DNA of 64,000 nt from NCBI GenBank assembly GCA_016841725.1, contig JAENYP010000002.1:1-64000 (forward strand), given 5' to 3'. The notes beneath the pieces are model-generated. The model did not search any database, had not been told where the DNA came from, and saw nothing but the letters and a program-made list of their open reading frames with translations. This DNA is from Thermincola carboxydiphila (lineage in GTDB: Bacteria > Bacillota > Thermincolia > Thermincolales > UBA2595). Both the position numbers and the translations under genes were made by a program. Below, in pieces: positions 1 through 7,952 of the stretch; the first letter of the stretch is position 1, and each line of letters opens with the position of its first letter.

Positions 1-30
1 AATTTACTAAAAATTTTTGACCTTAGGGTC

Positions 31-59
31 TTGACATATTACCATAGGTCTTTTATTCT
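31..59 (+). promoter_or_regulatory. Sigma-A-like promoter reading into the large palindrome
   Basis: A perfect -35 box TTGACA (31-36) is followed after 17 bases by TATTCT (54-59). Two related direct repeats, ACCTTAGGGTCTT (20-32) and ACCATAGGTCTT (41-52), are spaced 21 bp apart around the -35 box and could be regulator half-sites. No open reading frame with a ribosome site follows. The first thing downstream is the long palindrome at 100-433, so any transcript would be a structured non-coding RNA. A promoter match of this quality can arise by chance in AT-rich DNA. Confidence 0.4.
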
Positions 60-99
60 CATAAGTCCTTTCGGCAAAAATATCTCTTTATATTTTCAA

Positions 100-433
100 G
101 ATTTTCCCCTTGGACTTTGTTATCCCATTATCGGGTAGGTCCCGGAAATGACCCGTGAAATTTAGTGAGATGTTGTATAAGATTTTCCTTGTGCCGGCGT
201 TGTGAGGAATCTTACCGAAATTCCGCTAAGCGAAGACACGGACCGGAGCCACGGATGGCGGAGCCGCCACTGAGCCATGGATGGCGAATTGGCGGTTTAG
301 TCCGTGGCTTCGCCAGGAACAAGGTTGATTCCTCCATCGCCGGTACGGAAAATTGATACAATAGCTCACCAAATTTCACACTGGTCATTTCCGAGACCTG
401 ACTATAATGGGAAAACAACCAGCCCAAGGAAAA
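100..433. repeat. Very large imperfect inverted repeat (foldback)
   Basis: The left arm (100-243) matches the reverse complement of the right arm (300-433) almost throughout, with small indels; by eye roughly three quarters of positions agree. Shared anchors include CCCATTAT (124-131 and 404-411), CGGAAATGACC (143-153 and 383-393), GAGGAATC (204-211 and 327-334) and a 13-mer differing at one base (231-243 and 300-312). The central 56 bases hold smaller dyads and near-direct repeats of GAGCCACGGATGGCG. The outer right arm includes the last codons of the SMR gene ending at 402, so the left arm holds an inverted near-copy of that gene end. No transposase is nearby. Confidence 0.8.
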
Positions 434-746
434 TCAGCGCCATTCCCACAAAGTGATATTTGTTGAGCTTTTCAGCAAAAAATGCCTTTCCGCCAAGGCT
501 GACCAGAACATAATTTAATCCCGTAAAAGCAAAGGCCGCTGAAAGGTCCAGCTCTTTTAAGGCCAGGTAATAAAAAACCGGTGTGACGATTAGTATGACC
601 CCTGCCAAAATTAGGTATCTATTAAAAATCGTTTTTAAACTGGTCGGACCTTCCCACCTAAAGCTCATACACAGAGCGCCTTTTTTCGCCAGCAGTTGTC
701 CTGCCACTGTGAATAATACCATAAAAAAGACATATAGATAACCCAT
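402..746 (-). CDS. Small multidrug-resistance-type membrane subunit, ArnF-like (second of pair)
   Basis: This 114-residue protein is almost entirely hydrophobic, with four predicted membrane helices, the size and layout of SMR/EamA half-transporters such as EmrE, ArnE and ArnF. I chose the ATG at 746 because AGGAG lies just upstream and it overlaps the stop of the previous gene (TAATG), a sign of translational coupling. It follows a second SMR-type gene, as arnE and arnF do, so the two probably form a heterodimer. From the neighbours I infer flipping of a lipid-linked amino sugar across the membrane; drug efflux is the alternative. The 3' end lies inside a long palindrome. Confidence 0.75.
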   Translation of the reverse strand: MGYLYVFFMVLFTVAGQLLAKKGALCMSFRWEGPTSLKTIFNRYLILAGVILIVTPVFYYLALKELDLSAAFAFTGLNYVLVSLGGKAFFAEKLNKYHFVGMALIFLGLVVFPL

Positions 747-1153
747 TATTTTTCTGCTCCTTTTTGCATCCCCATGGAAATCGCAGAAACTCCTACTATA
801 ATAAGTACACATCCAGTTAACTTAAAAAAAGTTAACTGCTCCTGAAAAATATAATATGAGGCCAACAAGATAAATACAAATGACAGGCTCAACACAGGAT
901 AAGCAAAGGATAAGGGCAAATGCCGCAAAACAGCAATCCAGATTAGTGACCTGGACAACAGGGCGATATACCCGGTGATTACAAAAATATTAAGAAAACC
1001 ACCATAAGCAGAACCCATTTTAAACATTATCTGCCCGAAGACCAACAGCATAAGTGGTAACAGGACAAGCCAGCCATATGACCTTATTGGCATATTGCTG
1101 CTGCCATGCGGCTTCATCTGCATATTGTCACTCCCATATAGCTTCGTCTGCAT
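746..1153 (-). CDS. Small multidrug-resistance-type membrane subunit, ArnE-like (first of pair)
   Basis: This 135-residue protein has a short polar N-terminus of about 25 residues and then four hydrophobic helices, as in SMR/EamA half-size transporters. The start at 1153 has GGGAG seven bases upstream and sits five bases after the stop of the ATP-grasp gene. A near-copy of the same ribosome site plus ATGCAG occurs 30 bases further in, in frame, so an alternative start giving a protein ten residues shorter is possible. The tandem pair with the following gene and the upstream ArnC-like and aminotransferase genes point to an undecaprenyl-linked sugar flippase. The substrate is inferred from context only. 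Confidence 0.7.
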   Translation of the reverse strand: MQTKLYGSDNMQMKPHGSSNMPIRSYGWLVLLPLMLLVFGQIMFKMGSAYGGFLNIFVITGYIALLSRSLIWIAVLRHLPLSFAYPVLSLSFVFILLASYYIFQEQLTFFKLTGCVLIIVGVSAISMGMQKGAEK

Positions 1154-1157
1154 AATC

Positions 1158-2384
1158 TTACTCCCATATACCATGCATAAGGATATCGGTATTGTTTTCA
1201 TCAAGTATTGCCATCTGTGAATCAAACCTGTCCAGCATGTGGTTATATTCCGACTGTGAGTTAGTGTAGAAAGCAAAATAGCCAACCCTTGAGGTCGCGT
1301 TTTCTACTGTACCGATAACATCTCCTGAATTCACAAACAACCTGCCATATCCGGCAAATTCCTCCGGGACTATTATCCTGGTTATCACTCCGGGCCTGGC
1401 CAGCATGAAAAATATTGAGCCCATGGCAGCTTTCCGCACAGCCAGTTCAGGTTTAAAGGTGTTCCTGCCCTCAGCAACAAGGGTGAAATACAGGTCCAGG
1501 ATATCAATTCCGGTTACCCTGGGGATAATTTCCGACTCAAATCCCCCGCCAATTCTATAGCCAAACTCGATTATTTTTATACCTTCACTGCCGGTCACAG
1601 CCTGAACATATAAGGGGCCTTCCCTGATTTCAAATGCTTCTGCAAGGCTGTTTGTTATCCGGTAAATCTCCTGTTCAAAACCGGCGGCGCCCCTGGCCGG
1701 GAAACGCTGCTGTTTGCATATTCCCAGGGCTACAGAATCATCAAAGTGCAGGCGGTCTGTTATCATCAGGGGATATGCCCTCCCCCCCTTAATCCAGCAA
1801 TTGACTGTGATTTCAGCACCTTTGTAATACTCTTCTATGATTACCGTCCCCGTCCGGCTGTATCCCAGGGATGTATTAAAATACCTGTCAGTGGTATCAG
1901 TATCCTCTCTCCCGCTTAGCAGAAATACCCCTCTCTGTCCCTGGCTGTCAACAGGTTTTAATACTACCGGGGATTTAAGTCCTAAACTGCTGAGGTCAGC
2001 CTTTTCTCTGAGCACCCGGAAGTTGGGGCTGGGAATACCTGAACCGGCCATTATTTCCTTCATATACTGCTTATTAGTTACACTCAGTCCCTGAACGGCG
2101 GTTATGGGATGCCGCAGGCCCAGTTTTTCCGAAACAAAAGCCGCCGTATATACCGGCTGGTCTGTGCCTACAGTCATGATGGAGTCTATCCCCTTTTCCC
2201 CCGCATATCTCAGGTTTTCTTCAAGAGAAAAAGTACTTGCCTGAATGAAATCATCAGCCAAAACCCGCCCTGGGGGATTTTTATAGTAGTCTGAGAGATA
2301 TACCTTATAACCCCTGTCCCCGGCCATTTTCAGCAGCGGAACCTGGAGCAGCCCACCTCCCAGCACCATTACCTTTCCCTTCAA
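1158..2384 (-). CDS. ATP-grasp ligase (carboxylate-amine ligase type)
   Basis: This 408-residue protein has an N-terminal nucleotide-fold start (VMVLGGG near residue 5), a pre-ATP-grasp segment with TVGTDQP near 71, the ATP-binding lysine in VLKPVDSQGQRGV (K143), acidic residues IIEEYY near 182 and a C-terminal IEFGYRIGGG segment typical of carboxylate-amine ligases. Such enzymes activate a carboxylate as acyl phosphate and join it to an amine. The TTG start overlaps the stop of the GT2 gene and has GGAGG eight bases upstream. Standing where arn operons carry ArnA and ArnD, it might acylate the amino sugar made by the WecE-like enzyme, for example with an amino acid. That substrate is inference. 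Confidence 0.8.
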   Translation of the reverse strand: MKGKVMVLGGGLLQVPLLKMAGDRGYKVYLSDYYKNPPGRVLADDFIQASTFSLEENLRYAGEKGIDSIMTVGTDQPVYTAAFVSEKLGLRHPITAVQGLSVTNKQYMKEIMAGSGIPSPNFRVLREKADLSSLGLKSPVVLKPVDSQGQRGVFLLSGREDTDTTDRYFNTSLGYSRTGTVIIEEYYKGAEITVNCWIKGGRAYPLMITDRLHFDDSVALGICKQQRFPARGAAGFEQEIYRITNSLAEAFEIREGPLYVQAVTGSEGIKIIEFGYRIGGGFESEIIPRVTGIDILDLYFTLVAEGRNTFKPELAVRKAAMGSIFFMLARPGVITRIIVPEEFAGYGRLFVNSGDVIGTVENATSRVGYFAFYTNSQSEYNHMLDRFDSQMAILDENNTDILMHGIWE

Positions 2385-3145
2385 TTATTTTTCCTCCGTT
2401 CCAGGCTTCCAGCCTGTTCTGCAACAACATACCCAGGCTGCTTCTTATCTAATATTCGCCGCAATACTGGGTTTGCATTTATAAACAGCCGGGCGCTCAA
2501 TCCAGCCATTTTACAAAAGCCGTAATTACTGCTGCCATATTGTCTTTTTCTATGCTCCACATCTGTATTAACAACATTCTGGGTAACCCCGAACATAAGT
2601 GCAGGGATAAATATAAAGGGCATTTCTGTACAGAGCATTTTGTCTGCAATAGTCTTTTTCATCAGCCTAAATGACGACAGGTGTAACCCCTTGGGCTTTT
2701 TGGCAAACAGCTCATTTAGCCGCCTCATAAAATCACTGGCCCTTCTGCGGTGCCAGTTATGTTTTTTATTAACTAATCTGGCAATTACAACATCAGCGCC
2801 TGTTTCCTCCATCTTCCGGATGAGCTTCGGGATATCCTCCGGGGAATGCTGCAGGTCATCATCCATTGTAATAATAAAATCGCCCGACACATAGTTCAGG
2901 CCGCACACAGTAGCATTGTGCTGACCATAATTCACAGCCAGTTTTATGGCAATAATCCTGCTGTCAGCGGCAGCAAGTCCTCTGATTATGTCCCAGGAGT
3001 TATCCTCACTGTGATCATCAATAAAAACCACCTCGAAACTGCTGCCCAGCCGGTCAAAAAGGTCTGAAATCCCTCCGGCCAGCGCCTTAACAGTCCCGGC
3101 GCCGTTATAAACAGGAATTACCACTGAGTACATGATGGCCCCCAT
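2381..3145 (-). CDS. Family 2 glycosyltransferase, ArnC/DPM1-like, without C-terminal membrane helices
   Basis: The 254-residue protein has the GT-A fold hallmarks SVVIPVYNGAGTV at the N-terminus, FIDDHSEDNS near 41, NYGQHNA near 72 and the metal-binding MDDDLQ (D95-D97) followed by SPEDIPKL. NYGQH and this acidic block are characteristic of ArnC and polyprenyl-phosphate sugar transferases, which load a nucleotide-activated sugar onto undecaprenyl phosphate. ArnC ends in two membrane helices; this protein stops before them, so it is probably peripheral. AGGAG precedes the ATG. It lies 15 bp after the GT-C gene and overlaps the ATP-grasp gene, so all are one operon. The sugar donor is inferred to be the product of the WecE-like enzyme. 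Confidence 0.85.
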   Translation of the reverse strand: MGAIMYSVVIPVYNGAGTVKALAGGISDLFDRLGSSFEVVFIDDHSEDNSWDIIRGLAAADSRIIAIKLAVNYGQHNATVCGLNYVSGDFIITMDDDLQHSPEDIPKLIRKMEETGADVVIARLVNKKHNWHRRRASDFMRRLNELFAKKPKGLHLSSFRLMKKTIADKMLCTEMPFIFIPALMFGVTQNVVNTDVEHRKRQYGSSNYGFCKMAGLSARLFINANPVLRRILDKKQPGYVVAEQAGSLERRKNN

Positions 3146-3160
3146 AATAATCTGCTCCTG

Positions 3161-4939
3161 CTATTTCCCCGGAGGTATCAGGATCTCAAAGAAACTGTTC
3201 TCCCACACCATCCGGTAGTTTTTTACTGCAATAAATTCATTCATTATCTTCCGCGAACCTGCAAGGTAATAACCACCTCTTAGAGTTTTCCCCCGCGGCC
3301 AGTCGAACTTCTCAGTACTTCCCCCGGCCCGGACAATAACAGGCAGTTCCGGTCTTTCCGCCAGGGCCCTGTCCAGCATTTTTTGAAATTTCCCTGGACT
3401 GTACAGCATCGGCCAGGAACCATACAGGTAAGGCCTTGTCCCAGTTAAAAAATGCACCATTGGTATTTGTTCGTAAGCCAGGAGGTAATCCCCTTTTTTA
3501 ACATAGTGGGGCATGACCTCCAGCAGTTCGGTAACGACCTGAGCCCTTTCCCGTGTTGTAAAAACACCTTTGAGTTTTTGATGGTCCACTTGATAGGTCA
3601 TACTCATGCGCTGGGGAGAATCCCGGTAGGTGTACCGGTAACCTGCAGCCAGCGCCAGGACAAGCAGTAACACAAAGCCCAATATAATGGTATACCTGTA
3701 ATGCTCTGTTGACAGACCCGGCCTGAATTTAAACTCACCAATACCCTGAACAGCCAGGGGTATCGCCAGGTACATCCCATATACTGAGGTAACATAACCA
3801 TCTGCTGAACCGGCCGGGACAATCAGGAGAATGATTAATGCCGCCAGCGCCGCCGCACAGTTTCCCCTGTCAGTCATGGCATCAGCTATAGTCCTGCTGT
3901 TCAGTTTTCGGCAGGGTGCCAGGTTTAGCGCCAGACCCAGGAGTAAAACCGCAGATACAAGTCCCACCATACCATACCAGTTGCGGTAGAAGTCGTCATA
4001 AATAGAAAGCGGCAGTATTCCGGCAAGAGTAATCACACCATACTGTACAAATTTACTGTTAAATTTGCCGGTCAACCTGAGCACAACCAGCAGAATGCCA
4101 AAATACCCAACCACCGTTACTGTCTTCAAAAAACTTATTTTATAAATATCCAGCAGCGCTGCGGTTAACCTGCCGGTACCGTGATGTCCCTCAGCTTCAC
4201 CAAGCAGGACAACAGTTTCTCCAAATGAGGCCAGGTAATTGTCCAGATGTCCCAAAAACAACATTACAGTCAGAGCTGCCAGGACAGCAGCGCCATATCC
4301 TGCCAGAAACAGGGAAATCCGTCTTCCCAGTTGGGAAATAACTGCCCTGTCCAGGTATCCGTGAAATAATATGCATACACCCAGCATTAATCCCAAAATA
4401 TTTGGCAGCCTGATAAACATATTGAGTCCCAGGACCACCCCTGATATAAACAGATAATGCTGCCTGCTGTTATTTAAGCCTGTAAGCAGATAATAAGAAG
4501 ACCATACATAAAATAATGCTGTAAGAGTGTTATAATTCAGCATAAATCCTGATCTGCCAATAAAGACCATGGCAAAAAACAGTCCGGGAAAAAGGTATTC
4601 TCTTTTCACATACGGCCTAAGGGCCCGATAGGTCAGAAAGAGTGCTGCATATGCCAGAAGAACGCCGGCCAACCTGTATCCGGCGACCCCCAGGGAGTCT
4701 CCAAAAAAGTAGACCCAGAGGCCTCCCAGAATGTTGGTCAGCCAGATGCGGCTGCTTGTTTCGATACTTCGCGGGTCATCAAATACCCAAAGGTAATTAG
4801 TCAGGGAAAAACCGGTATCGGTAAAGTCCAGACCCTGCCAGATATACAAAAGCGGGTAAACTGCAGTCAGCAGAATTATTAAGCGGTACAGGTTTATACG
4901 CTTGTCCTTCACGGCCTTCACGGCCTTCACGGCCTTCAC
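3161..4939 (-). CDS. Multispanning GT-C glycosyltransferase (ArnT/PMT-like topology)
   Basis: This 592-residue protein has ten or more hydrophobic helices and then a soluble C-terminal domain from about residue 430, as in GT-C transferases that use polyprenyl-phosphate sugars outside the membrane. The first loop after helix 1 carries an acidic DFTDTG motif, where GT-C enzymes keep a catalytic aspartate. The GTG start overlaps the wecE stop. The first codons are a 9-bp repeat (GTG AAG GCC three times, then GTG AAG), so several in-frame GTG starts exist. In the cluster it occupies the ArnT role, moving the sugar from its lipid carrier to a cell-envelope acceptor. The acceptor cannot be told from sequence. 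Confidence 0.75.
   Translation of the reverse strand: MKAVKAVKAVKDKRINLYRLIILLTAVYPLLYIWQGLDFTDTGFSLTNYLWVFDDPRSIETSSRIWLTNILGGLWVYFFGDSLGVAGYRLAGVLLAYAALFLTYRALRPYVKREYLFPGLFFAMVFIGRSGFMLNYNTLTALFYVWSSYYLLTGLNNSRQHYLFISGVVLGLNMFIRLPNILGLMLGVCILFHGYLDRAVISQLGRRISLFLAGYGAAVLAALTVMLFLGHLDNYLASFGETVVLLGEAEGHHGTGRLTAALLDIYKISFLKTVTVVGYFGILLVVLRLTGKFNSKFVQYGVITLAGILPLSIYDDFYRNWYGMVGLVSAVLLLGLALNLAPCRKLNSRTIADAMTDRGNCAAALAALIILLIVPAGSADGYVTSVYGMYLAIPLAVQGIGEFKFRPGLSTEHYRYTIILGFVLLLVLALAAGYRYTYRDSPQRMSMTYQVDHQKLKGVFTTRERAQVVTELLEVMPHYVKKGDYLLAYEQIPMVHFLTGTRPYLYGSWPMLYSPGKFQKMLDRALAERPELPVIVRAGGSTEKFDWPRGKTLRGGYYLAGSRKIMNEFIAVKNYRMVWENSFFEILIPPGK
4912..4938. repeat. 9-bp tandem repeat at the start of the GT-C gene
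   Basis: The unit GGCCTTCAC occurs three times in succession (4912-4938), with a partial unit before it. It encodes a Lys-Ala-Val run at the N-terminus of the GT-C glycosyltransferase. Each unit contains a GTG codon in frame, so copy-number change would move the start by three residues without shifting the frame. Confidence 0.8.
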
Positions 4940-6066
4940 CGGTAATACCTCTTCAGCAGTCCCGCTGTATACTCAATATCATCAGCAGCCAGCCCATAAT
5001 ACAGCGGCAGCCTTAACAGCCGCTCACTCTCAGTGGTTGTATACCTGTCTTCACCGTGAAAACATCCATACCTGGTCCCTGCAGTTGAACTATGCAGAGG
5101 GATGTAATGGAACACGCTCCGGACCCCATTCTCACTGAGATACCTGATTATTTTGCTGCGTTCCTCTTTATCCTTAACCTTAATATAAAAGATACTGCCA
5201 TTATGTTCACAGCCTGCCGTGACCACCGGAAGCTCCAGACACCCGCTGCCGGCAAGAGGCATGAGGAGTTCATAGTAATAATTCCAGCTTCTCAGCCGGT
5301 CATCTTTTATTTCATCTGCCATTTCCAGCTGTGCATATAGAAAGGCAGTATTCAATTCACTCGGCAGATAAGATGAGCCCACATCTGTCCAGGTGTATTT
5401 ATCAACCTCACCCCGCATAAATTCAGAGCGGTTGGTACCCTTTTCCCTTACTATTTCCGCTCTTTTAACAAAGCTGTGATCATTTACGATTAATGCCCCG
5501 CCTTCCCCGCAGGTGTAGTTCTTTGTTTCATGAAAGCTGAAACACCCCAAATTCCCAATACTGCCCAGAGGCATGCCCCGGTAGCTGCTCATTACCCCCT
5601 GGGCAGCATCTTCAATGACAGTTAAGCCATATCTCCCGGCAACATCCATAACTGCCTCCATCTCACAGGATACACCGGCATAATGGACCGGCACAATCGC
5701 TTTTGTTTTTTCAGTAACTGCACCGGAAATCAGTTTTTCATCAATATTCATTGTATCAGGACGAATATCAACAAAAACAATTCTGGCACCCCTGAGGACA
5801 AATGCATTGGCTGTGGAAACAAAAGTAAAAGACGGCATAATTACCTCGTCATCCTGTCCGATACCGGCCAAAATAGCCCCCATCTCAAGGGCATGGGTTC
5901 CTGAAGTGGTCATCAGGGCACTAAAACAGCCCAGCTTTTCTTCAAACCAGTGGCGGCATTTTTCGGTAAATTCACCATCACCTGACAGGCTTCTATTATC
6001 TATAATACGTGAGATATAATCAATTTCTTTTCCTGTAACCGGTGGCACATTAAAAGGTATCTTCAT
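4936..6066 (-). CDS. wecE: dTDP-4-amino-4,6-dideoxygalactose transaminase (WecE/RffA type)
   Basis: This 376-residue PLP enzyme of the DegT/DnrJ/EryC1 family resembles Escherichia coli WecE over its whole length as I remember that protein. Shared blocks include PSFTFVSTANAFVLRGA, RPDTMNIDE, VPVHYAGV, EDAAQGVMS and REKGTNRS, and the PLP lysine lies in SFHETKN (K182). WecE converts dTDP-4-keto-6-deoxyglucose to dTDP-4-amino-4,6-dideoxygalactose (dTDP-Fuc4N). Here it heads an operon with an ArnC-like transferase, a GT-C enzyme and paired SMR subunits, so its product probably enters a lipid-linked envelope modification. In enterobacteria the sugar serves common-antigen synthesis. No dTDP-glucose genes (rmlA, rmlB) are in the window. 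Confidence 0.9.
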   Translation of the reverse strand: MKIPFNVPPVTGKEIDYISRIIDNRSLSGDGEFTEKCRHWFEEKLGCFSALMTTSGTHALEMGAILAGIGQDDEVIMPSFTFVSTANAFVLRGARIVFVDIRPDTMNIDEKLISGAVTEKTKAIVPVHYAGVSCEMEAVMDVAGRYGLTVIEDAAQGVMSSYRGMPLGSIGNLGCFSFHETKNYTCGEGGALIVNDHSFVKRAEIVREKGTNRSEFMRGEVDKYTWTDVGSSYLPSELNTAFLYAQLEMADEIKDDRLRSWNYYYELLMPLAGSGCLELPVVTAGCEHNGSIFYIKVKDKEERSKIIRYLSENGVRSVFHYIPLHSSTAGTRYGCFHGEDRYTTTESERLLRLPLYYGLAADDIEYTAGLLKRYYR

Positions 6067-6144
6067 TTTATTTGGTTCCCCTTATATAGTTTGGTTATAT
6101 TTGTTTCATATTGTTAGCCTCTAAAGATGATTCCAATCGTACTA

Positions 6145-6171
6145 TTTCGATAAAAAATGACAAATTCCTTG
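6145..6171 (-). promoter_or_regulatory. Sigma-H-like promoter of the wecE operon (imperfect -10)
   Basis: On the minus strand CAAGGA (6171-6166), followed by ATTT, is separated by 17 bases from CGAAAT, with GAAA at 6148-6145. The AGGA box and the spacing match the other GCAGGA-N17-GAAT sites in this window, but the -10 core is GAAA instead of GAAT. It lies about 80 bases before the wecE start. Confidence 0.4.
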
Positions 6172-6196
6172 TAATTTTTTTATAAAACCCTAAACT

Positions 6197-6240
6197 AATA
6201 AAGGCTTCGAAGCTTATTACGGGCTTCAAAGCCTTTATTT
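6197..6240 (-). terminator. Hairpin terminator after the cytochrome genes
   Basis: An inverted repeat around AAAGGCTTCGAAGC and GGGCTTCAAAGCCTTT forms a long stem just after the pentaheme gene. A T-rich stretch follows on the minus strand. It separates the cytochrome genes from the wecE operon. Confidence 0.7.
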
Positions 6241-6269
6241 AAAAATTAATTAACACTGCCCTGGGGCTT

Positions 6270-6773
6270 TTAGCCGGTCTGCTTCTCAGGTAAGTGACAC
6301 TGCTTGCAGGACTCATTCTCAAATCCCTCAAAGTAATTTTTGGTATGCCCCGCCGATTTATGGCAGGTCAGGCAGTCAAATTTTAACTGCTCATGCTGTT
6401 TATGAAAATTGACGACCCGCTCACCATACTTATCCTGCTGTGACATGTCATGACATTTAATACATCTGCTTTCCGGCACTTCTGTCTCTACCTCATCCAT
6501 ATTAACATCCTGAGTGAAATGAATATATACTTCCCTAAGCCCGTTGGCCTTGACCTTGGCCTTGGCAATGATTCCTTCATCCGTATGGCATTCATAACAG
6601 TGTAACGACTGGTGAACACCGGTATCCCACCCGGCAAAGGCCGTGTTCATTTCATGACAACTGTTGCAGAATCCTGTCTGTGATGTATATTCAACAGCTC
6701 CAATACTTAATACTGCTAAAATCAATACTCCAAGGATAATAATAAACATCTTCAGCTTCTTTCCGTCCGCCAT
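6270..6773 (-). CDS. Membrane-anchored pentaheme cytochrome c, NapC/NirT/NrfH type
   Basis: This 167-residue protein has one N-terminal membrane helix (about residues 8-27) and five CxxCH heme motifs: CNSCH, CYECH, CIKCH, CLTCH and CKQCH. The spacing of the first two motifs and the segment EMNTAFAGWDTGVH match the NapC/NirT/NrfH family. Those proteins are quinol dehydrogenases that take electrons from menaquinol and pass them to an exported partner. GGGAGGG precedes the ATG. It lies 32 bp downstream of the split-Soret-like cytochrome gene and upstream of a terminator, so the two are probably co-transcribed and may be partners. Family members usually have four hemes; the fifth here is at the C-terminus. 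Confidence 0.9.
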   Translation of the reverse strand: MADGKKLKMFIIILGVLILAVLSIGAVEYTSQTGFCNSCHEMNTAFAGWDTGVHQSLHCYECHTDEGIIAKAKVKANGLREVYIHFTQDVNMDEVETEVPESRCIKCHDMSQQDKYGERVVNFHKQHEQLKFDCLTCHKSAGHTKNYFEGFENESCKQCHLPEKQTG

Positions 6774-6805
6774 GCTGTTTATATCCCTCCCTCATTCAGT
6801 ATCTG

Positions 6806-7657
6806 TTAATCTTTCTTGGTATGGTCATCGTGGCAATCGATGCAGTTCATTTTACCCTGTTCGTTATCCAGCAGGCTCTTTTCTCCCTGGTGGCAGGCCA
6901 TGCAGTGGGAATATTCATTGGAAACCTTGAATGCGGGAGCAAACTTCTGTTCCAGGGCTGCATTGAGTAGTTCGGCAGCATGTGCCGCGGTATCACCACT
7001 GAGCTTGGCACAGCGTTCTTTTTTCGCTTTTTCATTAATCCTGGCATCGGCCGCATTTGCCCATGTACTCACAGAAACATGGCAAAGCGGGGAATTTGAT
7101 ACTGTTGTAATCTGATTCTTAATTTCGCAGTATCCTTCATGTTTATCTGAAGGGAATGGAAATTCAGTATACCACCCCATCAGTTCATTTCCAAGGTCAG
7201 CGTGGTCCTTGGCTGCCAGGTTTAGAATCAGCAGGGCACCATTTAAGGCGCCACACAGTGTTCCCCAGCTATATGCACCACCTGCTCCATACATAAACAT
7301 TTCTTTGGGCAGATTATTCCAAGGTCCCCCGACAGTCTCCTGAAGTGTTTCCAAAAGGGCGTTTCCTGCTGCATACATACAGCCACCCTTTTTGTAGTTC
7401 TCATACCCTCTTTTTCTGACCAATTCCACATCAAGTTTCTTATAAGTCCACGGCACAGCAGCAGTTTCACCTTTGGCAGTACCGGAAGTCTTTACTGCAC
7501 CGGCATCAGTTGGCGCAGTTGTGCCACATCCCACTATACCGGTAGCCATCATACCTGTTGCCAACGCCCCGGCACCCAGTAAAAACTTTCTCCTTGTAAG
7601 GCTCTTGGCCTGTTTCTCCAGACCCTCTTTGTCTGTAATCATTTTTTCTTCTGACAT
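6806..7657 (-). CDS. Tat-exported split-Soret-like cytochrome c
   Basis: This 283-residue protein begins with a twin-arginine signal (TRRKFLLGAGALATG, about residues 21-35) ending near a lipobox-like IVGCG. The middle has the cysteine pattern of the C_GCAxxG_C_C redox family (GGCMYAAGNALLE, YSWGTLCGALNGALL, then further cysteines). Two CxxCH motifs, CMACH and CIDCH, lie near the C-terminus. That combination resembles split-Soret cytochrome c of Desulfovibrio. GGGAGGG upstream of the ATG at 7657 decides the start over a longer reading. The NapC-type gene follows directly, suggesting a quinol-linked exported redox pair. The electron acceptor is unknown. Confidence 0.8.
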   Translation of the reverse strand: MSEEKMITDKEGLEKQAKSLTRRKFLLGAGALATGMMATGIVGCGTTAPTDAGAVKTSGTAKGETAAVPWTYKKLDVELVRKRGYENYKKGGCMYAAGNALLETLQETVGGPWNNLPKEMFMYGAGGAYSWGTLCGALNGALLILNLAAKDHADLGNELMGWYTEFPFPSDKHEGYCEIKNQITTVSNSPLCHVSVSTWANAADARINEKAKKERCAKLSGDTAAHAAELLNAALEQKFAPAFKVSNEYSHCMACHQGEKSLLDNEQGKMNCIDCHDDHTKKD

Positions 7658-7952
7658 CAAAAAACCCTCCCTGTTTTTTCTCAAATAATTATACTTCCAT
7701 CCCAATCACAAGCTCCTGTCCTTCAAGCACAACAGTTCGGAGATCATATTTGTGATGGCATTTTCTTATTTATAAAAACTGATAAAGACCACCTCTTTCC
7801 ACTTTCTACTTCCTACTTTTTACAATTTCCGTTTTGAATTATAGGTAAAATTGTCATTTAATTACATGCCGTATTTCTTAGATACTAAGTTCTAATCTCT
7901 TATCTAATTATCCAGTCTTGTTATATAGGCCTTTGTTAACATTCTACCTAGA

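Noticed and set aside
212-427. Short frames in the palindrome (both strands)
   Set aside because: They consist of palindrome arms, have no ribosome sites and no recognisable product.
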